A stretch of 64,000 bases of DNA from Gracilibacillus salitolerans (GCF_009650095.1 NZ_CP045915.1:186001-250000); one strand, 5' to 3'; shown: positions 29,783-38,717, counted from the stretch's first letter. Made by a program: numbers and translations. Notes: generated by a model from the letters alone, not told the origin.

Positions 29783-30352
29783 ATGATGAAGATAGTTGCA
29801 ATAGCAGGTTCGATTGTCGGATCGAAAACAAAAACAGCGATCCAATATGCAACAGATAAATTATCAGAAAAATATCCAGATGCAGAGGTTAATTTATTGG
29901 ATTTAGCGGACTATGATCTTCCGTTCAGTGATGGAAGAAATTATCTAGACTATCAAGATGATGCAAGAGAAGTAACGGAAATGATTATGGGAGCTGATGC
30001 TTTAATTATCGGGACACCCATTTTCCAAGCATCGATTCCAGGTACCTTAAAAAATATTTTTGACTTATTGCCTGTCGGTGGTCTTGAGGGTAAAGTGGCA
30101 AGTATGATCGTAACAGCTGGTTCCCAACGACACTATTTAATTCCCGAACAGCAATTAAAACCAATCCTAGGATATATGAAAGCACAAGTAGTGCAAAGTT
30201 ATGTTTATATTGAGGATATCGATTTTTACCAGAAAGAAATTACTAATGATGATGTGCTGTATCGTATTGAACGACTTGTTGAGGATACCATGACTTTAAC
30301 AAGAACATATCAAAAGATGCGTGAAGAAAAAGAAGCAGAATATGATTTTTAA
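29783..30352 (+). CDS. NAD(P)H-dependent FMN reductase
   Basis: A 189-aa flavodoxin-fold reductase (SsuE/azoreductase-like). The N-terminal IVAIAGSIVGSKTKTA binds the FMN phosphate, and LIIGTPIFQASIPGTLKNIFDLLP is the second family motif. AGGAGG precedes ATGATG. It directly follows the LLM oxidoreductase gene and likely feeds FMNH2 to it. It is followed by a terminator hairpin. Confidence 0.92.
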   Translation: MMKIVAIAGSIVGSKTKTAIQYATDKLSEKYPDAEVNLLDLADYDLPFSDGRNYLDYQDDAREVTEMIMGADALIIGTPIFQASIPGTLKNIFDLLPVGGLEGKVASMIVTAGSQRHYLIPEQQLKPILGYMKAQVVQSYVYIEDIDFYQKEITNDDVLYRIERLVEDTMTLTRTYQKMREEKEAEYDF

Positions 30353-30359
30353 TGGTGAA

Positions 30360-30391
30360 AGCACTTGGTTTAATGGACCAAGTGCTATTTT
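30360..30391 (+). terminator. Terminator after the FMN reductase gene
   Basis: Stem AGCACTTGGT / ACCAAGTGCT, loop TTAATGG, then ATTTT. Confidence 0.8.
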
Positions 30392-30426
30392 AGTGTAAGG
30401 ATTTCTGACTTTTTACTTTGAAAATA

Positions 30427-30455
30427 TTTCAATTATTCGCATAATTAGGTATAAT
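30427..30455 (+). promoter_or_regulatory. Promoter of the TAXI-TRAP operon
   Basis: TTTCAA (30427-30432), 17-nt spacer, TATAAT (30450-30455), about 70 nt before the solute receptor gene. Confidence 0.5.
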
Positions 30456-30522
30456 ATATTCTACAAATGGATAGACATACACCGTTAAGTGGAATCATAA
30501 AAAATAATGAGGGGGTTTCAAA

Positions 30523-31578
30523 ATGAAAAAGCTTAGTTTGGTTTTTATTTTATTTCTGTTTTTTGGTTTAGTGTTAGCAGCTTGTGGGGATGCATCTGAT
30601 GATGCGATTGATGATGAAGGAACGGAAACGGAGGAAACACCTGCAGAAACAGAGGCAGAGGGAGATTCTGAAGAAGAAAGTGACGAGGGTGAAGCAGCTT
30701 CTGGAGACTGGGTGGAAAATATTACAGTACTAACTGGTGGAGAAGCTGGTGTATATTTTCCATTAGGCGTAGCAATGGCTGAAATTATGGATCAGCAGGT
30801 TGATGGTGTGAGTGCAACTGGTATTTCCAGTGGTGCATCAGTAGTTAATGCCAATGAATTGAGTGATGGCCAAGCAGAATTTGCACTCATCCAAAATGAT
30901 GTGGCTTATTATGCGCACGAAGGATCTAATATGTTTGAAGAAGTGGTAGATGGATTTAGTGGTGTTTTTACTATATATCCAGAAACGATTCAAATTGTTA
31001 CACTGGCTGATAGTGGTATTGAAACAGTGGAGGATCTAGAAGGTAAACGTGTGGCTGTAGGTGATGTTGGATCAGGTACTGAAGCAAATGCGGAGCAAAT
31101 TTTAGCTGCACACGATCTAACATTTGATGACTTAAGCGCAGAATGGATGGACTTCGGTGATGCTTCTACAAACGTACAGGACGGAAACATTGATGCTGCG
31201 TTTGTAACAGCAGGTACGCCAACCGGAAGTATCCAAGAATTGGCTGCAAGTGCAGATATTAGAATTGTAAGTATTAACGAAGATAAGATTGCTCAATTAG
31301 AAGAGGAATATCCATACTATGTTAGAGAAGATTTAGATGAAAATACGTATGAAAATTTTGATGCGACAGCAACAACTGTAGCAGTTCAAGCAATGCTAAT
31401 TGTAAGAGATGACTTACCTGAGGATCAAGTCTATGAATTAACTAAGTCTATTTTTGATAATTTAGATTCCATGCAAAATGCACATGAACGAGGAAATGAC
31501 CTAACCATCGATACAGCACAAGACGGTATGTCCATTGACTTGCACCCAGGAGTTCAACGCTATTACGATGAACAATAG
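30523..31578 (+). CDS. TAXI-family TRAP transporter solute receptor lipoprotein
   Basis: A 351-aa extracytoplasmic receptor. The lipobox LVLAACG puts the lipidated Cys at residue 21. A very acidic linker of about 40 residues (residues 23-62) is followed by a TAXI domain (LTGGEAGVYFPLGVAMAEIM, then GISSGASVVNANEL, then GKRVAVGDVGSGTEANAEQIL). It delivers an unknown organic acid to the membrane permease encoded two genes downstream. The acidic linker resembles those of salt-adapted Bacillaceae surface lipoproteins. GAGGGGG lies upstream. Confidence 0.93.
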   Translation: MKKLSLVFILFLFFGLVLAACGDASDDAIDDEGTETEETPAETEAEGDSEEESDEGEAASGDWVENITVLTGGEAGVYFPLGVAMAEIMDQQVDGVSATGISSGASVVNANELSDGQAEFALIQNDVAYYAHEGSNMFEEVVDGFSGVFTIYPETIQIVTLADSGIETVEDLEGKRVAVGDVGSGTEANAEQILAAHDLTFDDLSAEWMDFGDASTNVQDGNIDAAFVTAGTPTGSIQELAASADIRIVSINEDKIAQLEEEYPYYVREDLDENTYENFDATATTVAVQAMLIVRDDLPEDQVYELTKSIFDNLDSMQNAHERGNDLTIDTAQDGMSIDLHPGVQRYYDEQ

Positions 31579-32140
31579 AAAAGAAACTTTTACAAATGAA
31601 AAAGGGGCATTGCTACTGAGCAATGCCTTTTTTCAAAAATTTATGCTCATCTTTGCTGTGCTACTAATTCTTTTGTTAAGTTGGTTTTTATGGCATCGTC
31701 CTCAATATCTTTTAGTTATATCAGATATGAATACTGGAGAAACATTGTGGGAAAGAGAGATAGAACAAGGTGAATCATTCTCCCATGAATATATTCATTC
31801 AGTCGAAAAATCTCCTGTAAAGGAAGTATTTCAATTCTCTTCCACTGGTGAAGTGTTGACGATGGAAAGTTGGACAAAATCGTTTGGGGCCGGACTGCCT
31901 TATCAAAGGGAAGGAGATGTTGAAATGAAGGACGGTTATTATGTAATCAAAGATTTAAACCGTCCCATACATGGAGGTGTGTTAAGAATGAAACCTTCTG
32001 ATATGTATCCGCATACATTCTCCTTTCGTGATCACACCATATATTTGTCAAAAGAACCCTTTGTCACAAAAATTATTGAAATTGATGTAAAAGACTTATC
32101 CTGGTGGGAAGGATTTTTACATTTGTTCAAATTAGAGTAA
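31568..32140 (+). CDS. DUF1850 membrane-anchored protein of the TRAP operon
   Basis: A 190-aa protein with one N-terminal membrane span (FMLIFAVLLILLLSWFLW) and an extracellular DUF1850 domain containing SFSHEYIHSVEKSPVKEVF. DUF1850 genes commonly sit between TAXI receptor and TRAP permease genes; their role is not known. The frame opens at 31535, but ATG 31568 overlaps the receptor stop by 11 nt and fits the hydrophilic-TM layout. Confidence 0.85.
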   Translation: MNNRKETFTNEKGALLLSNAFFQKFMLIFAVLLILLLSWFLWHRPQYLLVISDMNTGETLWEREIEQGESFSHEYIHSVEKSPVKEVFQFSSTGEVLTMESWTKSFGAGLPYQREGDVEMKDGYYVIKDLNRPIHGGVLRMKPSDMYPHTFSFRDHTIYLSKEPFVTKIIEIDVKDLSWWEGFLHLFKLE

Positions 32141-32165
32141 ATTATCTAGAAAGTAGGGATGGAAA

Positions 32166-34388
32166 ATGGATGACAGCCAGAAGGAAATGCTGCAAGAATT
32201 AGAGGGGAGTGACCGCGAACTCCGTAGACTTTGGGCTATTATTGTCTTAGCTATTAGTGTCTTTTTATCTGCTTTCCATTTATATGTTGCTGGGTTTGGA
32301 TTGCCGGGTATTGGCTCCAAGACATTTTTGATATTGCATTTAACCCTTGGGTTAATACTAGTTTTTTGTATTTTTCCAATTAAAAAGGGTCTTCGCCAAA
32401 CATTTATACCTTGGTATGATGTGTTATTAGCAATTTCCTCTTTAGTGATCGGTACATATATTATTCAAAAACAAACAGCAACTTCTATTATGTCGGGGCG
32501 GCCTACAGACCTGGATTTATTTATTGGCTTGGCTTTAATCATTTTAGTGCTTGAAGCAACACGGCGGGTAGTGGGGAAACCACTAGTCATCATTGCCCTT
32601 GTCTTTATTGCTTATTTCTTTTTAGGTGAATTTATGCCAGGTCAGTTTCACCATACACGTGGTGATTTTGAACGGTTTGTGTACGAAATTACGTACCGTA
32701 ACAATGGTATTTTTGGTACACCGATTTATGCTTCTGCCCAGTTTGTATTTATATTTATTCTCTTTGGTGCCATCCTTGAGTCTACAGGTGCCGGAAAGAT
32801 GTTTATTGACTTAGCATTGCGTATGTTTGGTCGCTATAAAGGAGGACCAGCGAAGGCCAGCGTTGTTGCTAGTGGACTAATGGGTAGTATTTCCGGGAGT
32901 TCCACAGCAAATGCGGTCACAACTGGTACTTTCACGATTCCATTAATGAAACGAGTTGGTTTCAAACCGCATGTAGCTGGTGGAGTAGAAGTGGCGGCCT
33001 CCTCGAGTGGCCAATTCTTACCGCCTATTATGGGTGCAGCTGCATTTATTATGGTAGAGTTTACGGGGATTCCTTATTATCAAATTATTCAAAGTGCCAT
33101 TATTCCAGCTTTACTAGCCTATATCGGTATCTTATTTATGGTGCATTTTGAAGCATCGAAACACGGTATTACCGGGATTGATAGAAGTGAATTGGTATCA
33201 GGCAGGAAGTTGTTAATGCAGCAAGGGTACTTGTTAATACCGTTAATTGCTTTGCTCTATTATTTGGTCTATGTTCGGGTTTCAGTTAATAATTCGGCCT
33301 TTTTCTCGATTATTGTGTTATTGGTTCTAGCATTATTTGTACAGCGTTTTAAAGACAACCTTGGTCGAACTTCTATCATTGCGGTAGGGGTAATAGCGAT
33401 TACTTTGTTATTACAATTCTTTATTGGCCCGATCAATCAAGGATTACATGCTTTAAATGATATCTTGAATATTAGTTTCTTTAGTGCGGAGACGATCAGG
33501 TGGAAGTCAGAGATATTAACCTTACTCCTTATTAGTATAGGGATTGCGCTTATTTTTGCTTTATCACAAAAGAAATTGAAAATTGATTCACCATCAGTCC
33601 ATTTTGGTTGGAAACGAACATTGGCTGGTTTTGAAACAGCTGCACGAAATGCATTATCGATTATTGTCGCATGTGCGACTGCAGGTATTCTTATTGGTGT
33701 GATCACAACTTCAGGCTTATCTACCAAATTTACCAGAATTGTGATCGGCTTTAGTGAAACGTTGACTAATGCGATGCCAAACTTTTTAGTCACGGATAAT
33801 ACACAGTTATATTTTGCGCTAATTTTAACGGTGTTTGCCTGTCTGTTATTAGGTTTAGGTTTACCGACTACAGCAACCTATGTTGTTTTGGCAGCTATTG
33901 TGGCTCCTGTATTAACAGATATGGGTGTTCATGTTTTAATCGCTCACTTGTTTGTACTATATTACGGGGTATTAGCGGATGATACGCCACCGATTAACCT
34001 GCCAGCCTATGCAACAGCGGGTATAGCCAAGGCAGGGCCTGTTCGGACGGGTGTTCAAGGGTTTAAATATGATTCAGCAGCATTGTTATTGCCATTCGTT
34101 TTTACATTAAACCCAACTATTCTTTTGATTACGGATGTGGCATGGTATCAAATCATCTGGGCGATTGTTACAGCAACAATTGGTATGATTGCTTTTGCTT
34201 CGTTCATTCAAAATTGGTTAGTCAGACAATATCATTGGTATGAAAGAATATTAGCGTTGATTACAGCATTATTATTCATTCAAAACAACTTGCTGACAGA
34301 TATTATTGCCGTAGTGACACTTGCTATTATCTTTATCCTGCAGTTGTTTCTTTCAAAGAATCGGAAGAATCAAGAGCAAACCGCATGA
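32166..34388 (+). CDS. TAXI-TRAP transporter fused permease
   Basis: A 740-aa membrane protein that fuses the small (DctQ-like) and large (DctM-like) TRAP permease subunits. It has about 16-18 hydrophobic segments. Motifs of the large subunit such as GLMGSISGSSTANAVTTGTF (about residues 238-257), QFLPPIMGAAAFIMVEFTG and LLGLGLPTTATYVVLAAI are present. It uses an ion gradient to import the receptor's ligand; in salt-adapted species this is usually sodium. It ends the operon before a terminator. Confidence 0.93.
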   Translation: MDDSQKEMLQELEGSDRELRRLWAIIVLAISVFLSAFHLYVAGFGLPGIGSKTFLILHLTLGLILVFCIFPIKKGLRQTFIPWYDVLLAISSLVIGTYIIQKQTATSIMSGRPTDLDLFIGLALIILVLEATRRVVGKPLVIIALVFIAYFFLGEFMPGQFHHTRGDFERFVYEITYRNNGIFGTPIYASAQFVFIFILFGAILESTGAGKMFIDLALRMFGRYKGGPAKASVVASGLMGSISGSSTANAVTTGTFTIPLMKRVGFKPHVAGGVEVAASSSGQFLPPIMGAAAFIMVEFTGIPYYQIIQSAIIPALLAYIGILFMVHFEASKHGITGIDRSELVSGRKLLMQQGYLLIPLIALLYYLVYVRVSVNNSAFFSIIVLLVLALFVQRFKDNLGRTSIIAVGVIAITLLLQFFIGPINQGLHALNDILNISFFSAETIRWKSEILTLLLISIGIALIFALSQKKLKIDSPSVHFGWKRTLAGFETAARNALSIIVACATAGILIGVITTSGLSTKFTRIVIGFSETLTNAMPNFLVTDNTQLYFALILTVFACLLLGLGLPTTATYVVLAAIVAPVLTDMGVHVLIAHLFVLYYGVLADDTPPINLPAYATAGIAKAGPVRTGVQGFKYDSAALLLPFVFTLNPTILLITDVAWYQIIWAIVTATIGMIAFASFIQNWLVRQYHWYERILALITALLFIQNNLLTDIIAVVTLAIIFILQLFLSKNRKNQEQTA

Positions 34389-34393
34389 TGATA

Positions 34394-34426
34394 GAAACCC
34401 TTTCCATTTACGGAAGGGGTTTTTCT
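34394..34426 (+). terminator. Terminator after the TRAP operon
   Basis: Stem AAACCCTTTCC / GGAAGGGGTTT with ATTTAC loop, followed by TTCTC. Confidence 0.85.
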
Positions 34427-34452
34427 CAGCAGGTAAGAAAGGATAATGTCGT

Positions 34453-34488
34453 GTCTAGCTCCGAGGTCTGAGCGCTCAGCGACTAGAG
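34453..34488 (+). repeat. Third copy of the GTCTAGCTC dispersed repeat
   Basis: GTCTAGCTCCGAG, then a perfect 12-bp palindrome CTGAGCGCTCAG (34468-34479) and CGACTAGAG. It shares its start with the elements at 18966 (minus) and 27966. The remaining gap to cwlD shows no gene. Confidence 0.6.
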
Positions 34489-34590
34489 TTACTTCCCATT
34501 ATAAAAATAGATTGATTCACAGAGTGGAGAGCAAGATGTAACTATATATTATCAGCAAAGTGAATTAACTTCTTAAAATATATTTAAGCT

Positions 34591-34620
34591 GGCATAACTT
34601 TCCCGCTTGTCCCATATAGT
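34591..34620 (+). promoter_or_regulatory. SigE-like sporulation promoter of cwlD
   Basis: GGCATAAC (34591-34598), 14-nt spacer and CATATAGT (34613-34620) resemble the SigE consensus (GKCATATT, about 14 nt, CATACANT). cwlD is a mother-cell sporulation gene in B. subtilis, which supports the assignment. Confidence 0.55.
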
Positions 34621-34651
34621 GGTTACAGGAGAATTATAGGGGGAAAAGCGG

Positions 34652-35368
34652 ATGCCGAAGATATTTAAAGTTGTCCTGTGGTTAGTTGGATTATTTTTAT
34701 TAATTATTCTTATGCAATACCCGATGCAACGATCGTTGGATTCATGGCAAACATGGTCGCTACCGTTAGCTGGTAAAACTATTGTTCTTGATCCGGGTCA
34801 TGGTGGTGTTGATGGTGGTGCCGAAGCCTCAGATGATACACAGGAGAAGGATATTGCCCTAGACGTATCAAAGATGCTTAAGGATTATTTGCAGCAGGCA
34901 GGAGCAATTGTATATCTCACGAGAGAAGGCGATTATGATTTGGCGCAGGACGGAACAACCGGTTTATCCCGGAGAAAGTCAGAGGATATTCAAAACCGGG
35001 TAGCATTTATCAAAGAGAAGGAAGCGGACCTTTTTCTTAGTATTCACTTAAATGCTTTACCGGATCGCAAGTGGAAAGGGGCTCAAACCTTTTATCACCC
35101 TGGCCGAGAACAAAATGAATTATTAGCAAAAACAATTCAATCTGAAATCCGTCGTAATTTAGAGAATACCAACAGAGAAGCCCTAGCCATGAGTCAAGTA
35201 TTTATTTTGAAATATGCCGAAACAACGGGGGCATTGGTGGAAATTGGCTTTTTATCGAATGAAGAAGAGAAAGAGTTATTAAAATCCCAAAATTATCAGA
35301 AAAAAATGGCAGCAAGTATATATGAGGGCATTTCACAATATGTAATCGAACAAACAGGTAGCCGTTGA
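34652..35368 (+). CDS. cwlD: Germination-specific N-acetylmuramoyl-L-alanine amidase CwlD
   Basis: CwlD (238 aa) removes peptide side chains from spore-cortex peptidoglycan, working with PdaA, so that muramic lactam can form and germination enzymes can recognise the cortex. It has one N-terminal membrane span and an Amidase_3 domain. Zinc ligands are in LDPGHGGVDGGAE (His about residue 50), Glu in EKDIALDV and His in FLSIHLNA; the catalytic Glu is in GALVEIGFLSN. AGGGGGAAA precedes the ATG. Confidence 0.95.
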   Translation: MPKIFKVVLWLVGLFLLIILMQYPMQRSLDSWQTWSLPLAGKTIVLDPGHGGVDGGAEASDDTQEKDIALDVSKMLKDYLQQAGAIVYLTREGDYDLAQDGTTGLSRRKSEDIQNRVAFIKEKEADLFLSIHLNALPDRKWKGAQTFYHPGREQNELLAKTIQSEIRRNLENTNREALAMSQVFILKYAETTGALVEIGFLSNEEEKELLKSQNYQKKMAASIYEGISQYVIEQTGSR

Positions 35369-35445
35369 TGCGTCTCACTTAGATAATGCTTAATTTGTGT
35401 TATACTAGCAAATAGGACAAATAGTTTAAATTGAGGTGACCTATT

Positions 35446-36492
35446 TTGCTAACAGAACAAAATGTAATCGATCTTTTGCATAAAATGAAAGACCCCTTCT
35501 TACATAAGACATTCAAAGAAACCGATGGTATTGAAGAGGTCTCCATTAAGGAAGAGAAAAATCATATCAGTGTCAAACTAGCAATTGCAAAGACGAATAC
35601 AGCGGAGCAAATGCAATTACAACAAGAATTAGTAGGTGCGTTGAAACAGTTGGGAGCAGCGACGGTTGGGTTACGCTTTAGCCAATTGTCTGAAGAAGTG
35701 ATCGCTAAATTCCAGCCAACAAAAGAAGAAGATCCATCTTTACTTAGTAAAGATTCCAATACAAATTTCCTGGCAATTGCCAGTGGTAAAGGTGGCGTTG
35801 GAAAGTCAACCGTTACTGTTAATACGGCTGTTGCCCTGGCGAGGCTAGGGAAAAAAGTAGGAATTATTGACGCCGATATTTATGGCTTTAGTGTACCTGA
35901 TATGATGGGTGTTGAAGAAAGGCCAAAATTGAAAGGCAATAAGATAGTCCCAGTGGAACGCTTTGGTGTCAAGATTATATCCATGGGCTTCTTTGTGGAA
36001 GATAATTCACCAGTAATTTGGCGGGGGCCAAGGCTTGGTAAAATGCTGACAAGCTTCTTCAAAGAAGTGGAGTGGGGAGAACTTGACTACCTGTTGTTAG
36101 ACTTACCTCCAGGTACAGGGGATGTAGCGTTAGATGTCCACAATATGATTCCATCGTCTAAAGAATTAATTGTGACTACACCACATCCAACAGCAGCATT
36201 TGTTGCAGCGCGTGCTGGTCAAATGGCAATAAACACAGATCATGAAATCTTAGGTGTAGTCGAAAATATGTCATATTTTGAGAGTAAAGTAACCGGTGAA
36301 AAAGAATATGTTTTCGGTAAAGGTGGGGGCGACAAGCTAGCAGAAGTGCTGGATACGCAAGTAATCGGCCGACTTTCACTACAACAGCCATTTGAAGAAG
36401 AGGGTGTATTTGCACCATCCGTGTATCAAGAAGACCATCCTAATGGTAAGGAATATCTAGATATTGCCAAACAAATCATTGACCAATTTTAA
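35446..36492 (+). CDS. salA: Mrp/ApbC-family P-loop ATPase SalA
   Basis: A 348-aa MinD/Mrp-type ATPase. The N-terminal DUF59/MIP18 domain covers about residues 1-95, and the deviant Walker A is SGKGGVGKSTVTVN (about 112-125). Homologues carry Fe-S clusters; in B. subtilis SalA is a transcription regulator acting on scoC. The start is TTG with GAGGTGACC upstream. It lies between cwlD and gerD as in B. subtilis. The CxxC Fe-S motif found in many Mrp proteins is not visible here. Confidence 0.92.
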   Translation: MLTEQNVIDLLHKMKDPFLHKTFKETDGIEEVSIKEEKNHISVKLAIAKTNTAEQMQLQQELVGALKQLGAATVGLRFSQLSEEVIAKFQPTKEEDPSLLSKDSNTNFLAIASGKGGVGKSTVTVNTAVALARLGKKVGIIDADIYGFSVPDMMGVEERPKLKGNKIVPVERFGVKIISMGFFVEDNSPVIWRGPRLGKMLTSFFKEVEWGELDYLLLDLPPGTGDVALDVHNMIPSSKELIVTTPHPTAAFVAARAGQMAINTDHEILGVVENMSYFESKVTGEKEYVFGKGGGDKLAEVLDTQVIGRLSLQQPFEEEGVFAPSVYQEDHPNGKEYLDIAKQIIDQF

Positions 36493-36528
36493 TAAAGAAG
36501 TGGAGCCTTCCATCAGGCTCCACTTCTT

Positions 36529-37197
36529 TTAGCTACTTTGTTGTTCTTCTTGTCCTTGTCCTTCTTGCTCTTTCTCTTGCTGCTGTTCGCCGGAACCGGA
36601 ACCACCGGATGATCCACCCGATCCCGATCCTCCACCTTTTTCTGAAGGCTTCATTTCTTTAGCAGCTTTTAAAAGTAAATCGGTTATTTTTGCTTGGAAC
36701 ATTGGAGAATCAAAGGTTTCCTCCATTACTTTTTCTAAATGACTACGAAATTCTTGGCTAGTAACTGCTGTCATTAATTGTTGTTCCATTTCTGGATTTT
36801 TGAGCACTTCCATCAATTTTTTCTGATATTCTGAGTCACTCATTAATCTTTTGGTAACATCTTCTTGTTTATCCTGCAATGCTTTAGCAAATGATTCTAC
36901 AAATTTCGGATCCTGGAACATTTTTTCCCAGAATTCTTTACCCTTATCAGAAGAAAGTGTTTCTGTTACGGCATCTTTAATTACTTTTGAATCGATCACA
37001 TAAGTCTGCTGCATATCATCACTTGCCAAAACTTCTGTAATCGCCTTTTTTCCTTCATCGGTTTTCAGAATATCCGAGACCATTTTTTTGGTTCCTTCAT
37101 ATCCGTCACTTTCTTGATTAGCTGCATTATTTCCACCACCACCACAACCTGCAAGCAGTAGAAGACATATAACTAACATATATAAAAATCGGTTCAT
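36529..37197 (-). CDS. gerD: Spore germination lipoprotein GerD
   Basis: GerD (222 aa) is a lipoprotein of the spore inner membrane that clusters germinant receptors into the germinosome. The lipobox LLLLAGCGGGG gives a lipidated Cys near residue 19. A helical middle (about 30-180) with repeated KLMEVLKNPEMEQQL-type helices is followed by a low-complexity tail of Gly/Ser, then Gln/Glu, typical for GerD. It is convergent to salA and is preceded by a SigG-like promoter. Confidence 0.95.
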   Translation of the reverse strand: MNRFLYMLVICLLLLAGCGGGGNNAANQESDGYEGTKKMVSDILKTDEGKKAITEVLASDDMQQTYVIDSKVIKDAVTETLSSDKGKEFWEKMFQDPKFVESFAKALQDKQEDVTKRLMSDSEYQKKLMEVLKNPEMEQQLMTAVTSQEFRSHLEKVMEETFDSPMFQAKITDLLLKAAKEMKPSEKGGGSGSGGSSGGSGSGEQQQEKEQEGQGQEEQQSS

Positions 37198-37238
37198 ATT
37201 TACCGCTACCTTTCTTGTAAAAAAATAACCTGTATTTA

Positions 37239-37267
37239 TAATATGGAGTCATTTATAATTAATATGT
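37239..37267 (-). promoter_or_regulatory. SigG-like promoter of gerD
   Basis: On the minus strand ACATA (-35), 17 nt, CATATTA (-10) lies about 45 nt upstream of the ATG. This fits the forespore SigG pattern (GYATA, 17-18 nt, CATNNTA) and gerD is a forespore gene. Confidence 0.5.
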
Positions 37268-37338
37268 ATGACAAGCGAAAAAAACTGAAGTTCGTGATAA
37301 AATACTTAACGAGATATAGAATGTAGGGGGATTTTATT

Positions 37339-37926
37339 TTGAAAAGTCGTAATGTCGTTCGATTGTTTTTTTCTACTTTACTTCTAGGAGGGCTTTCTAC
37401 CCTCATTGCAAGCTTTTTCGTGAAAGCAGGAGTTTATGCAGAAAACTTTAATCCGTTTAATTGGTTTGAAATATTAGGTTTGCTTATTTTCTTTACTGGC
37501 TTGGGTTTTGTATTTAGTTTGATAAGCCAAATGGGCTTTTTTGCGTATTTAACAGTTAATCAATTTGCTTTAGGAGTTTTTCGCAGGTACTGGTCAACCG
37601 TTCAGGTTGTATTAATCGCCTTTGCACTCTTCGATCTTGTATATTTCCGTTATAGAAGTGTGGAAGATGGTACGATTACACCTTTCTTGTTAACCGCAAT
37701 TGCTTTATTTATTTATAGTTGGTTTGTAGCAGGAATTAAAGCGAAAGAAACAAACAAAAAAACATTTATCCCAGCATTATTCTTTATGATTGTCATTACA
37801 TCGATTGAGTGGGTTCCGGGATTGCGCACGGAAAATGGAGATTATGCATGGTTGATGATCGTACCATTGATATTATGTAACACGTATCAGTTGTTAATCC
37901 TTCATCGTTTAACCGAAAAGAAATAG
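37339..37926 (+). CDS. kbaA: KinB-signalling pathway activation protein KbaA
   Basis: KbaA (195 aa) is a polytopic membrane protein that positively affects the KinB branch of the sporulation phosphorelay in B. subtilis. Six hydrophobic segments are visible. It starts with TTG after TAGGGGGAT. Its position between gerD and pdaB matches B. subtilis. The molecular mechanism is not known. Confidence 0.9.
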   Translation: MKSRNVVRLFFSTLLLGGLSTLIASFFVKAGVYAENFNPFNWFEILGLLIFFTGLGFVFSLISQMGFFAYLTVNQFALGVFRRYWSTVQVVLIAFALFDLVYFRYRSVEDGTITPFLLTAIALFIYSWFVAGIKAKETNKKTFIPALFFMIVITSIEWVPGLRTENGDYAWLMIVPLILCNTYQLLILHRLTEKK

Positions 37927-37946
37927 ACCTTCCTATTAGGGATGGT

Positions 37947-38717
37947 CTATTTCTTTTTAGACTGAAGTTCCTCTTGGTTTGTTTCTGCTTGTGTAATTAA
38001 CTCAGAAATCGTCAGAAACTTTTTATCACCTTTGATTTCGGGTATAATAGTTTCCAGTGCCTTTTCTGTTTGTTTTACGCTATCTGAAGCATGGAGTAAA
38101 ATGATGGACCCATTACTGATATTTTTCAAGATGTGATTGGAGATCTTTTCGGTTCCAGGGTTCTGCCAATCATTTGGGTTAATACTCCAATGGATCACTT
38201 TAAGGCCTTGACTCTCAGCTAAGCTAATGACTTCTTCATTTAAATGGCCATTGGGTGCTCTTAACAAATACGTATCTTCATAACCTAATTTAGAGAAGAT
38301 ATCTTTTGCTTTGTTTAAATCGCTTCTCACTTCATCTATCTCTTGCTCGACATATGATTGGTATTGGTAACCAAGCATTCCAATCTCATGATTGTCCTCT
38401 GCGATTTTTTCTAAAATGTCAGGATGCCTTTCAGCCCATTCTCCACTTACAAAAAAGGTAGCTTGAACATCTTCTTTTTTTAACCTTTCTAATATAGGAA
38501 TAACTTGTTCATCACCATGGCTAATATTAAAGGTTAAAGCAACTGATGAATGTTCTGTATTTCCTGCATTTAAGGCCCGTGGATCATCTTGGTTTGAAAA
38601 AACCGTAGAGGTATAATTAAATTCCAAATATAGAAACAGGGCAACAAATAAAGCAATTGGAATAATGATGAATGCTTTTTTTTGTTTCTTAATATCTACA
38701 ATATATAGACGTCTCAC
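37947..38717 (-). CDS. pdaB: Polysaccharide deacetylase family sporulation protein PdaB
   Basis: PdaB (256 aa) is a NodB-fold protein needed for spore stability after mother-cell lysis. It has an N-terminal membrane anchor (KKAFIIIPIALFVALFLYLEF) and a NodB domain. The frame extends to 38753, but GTG at 38717 follows GGAGGGG and gives the family start. The active site is degenerate: motif 1 reads LTFNISHGDE (Asp replaced by Asn) and motif 2 reads GMLGYQY, without the two metal-binding His; motif 3 LRAPNG and motif 5 LLHAS remain. Loss of the motif 2 His is, as I recall, a PdaB family trait; the Asn is additional. Confidence 0.9.
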   Translation of the reverse strand: MRRLYIVDIKKQKKAFIIIPIALFVALFLYLEFNYTSTVFSNQDDPRALNAGNTEHSSVALTFNISHGDEQVIPILERLKKEDVQATFFVSGEWAERHPDILEKIAEDNHEIGMLGYQYQSYVEQEIDEVRSDLNKAKDIFSKLGYEDTYLLRAPNGHLNEEVISLAESQGLKVIHWSINPNDWQNPGTEKISNHILKNISNGSIILLHASDSVKQTEKALETIIPEIKGDKKFLTISELITQAETNQEELQSKKK

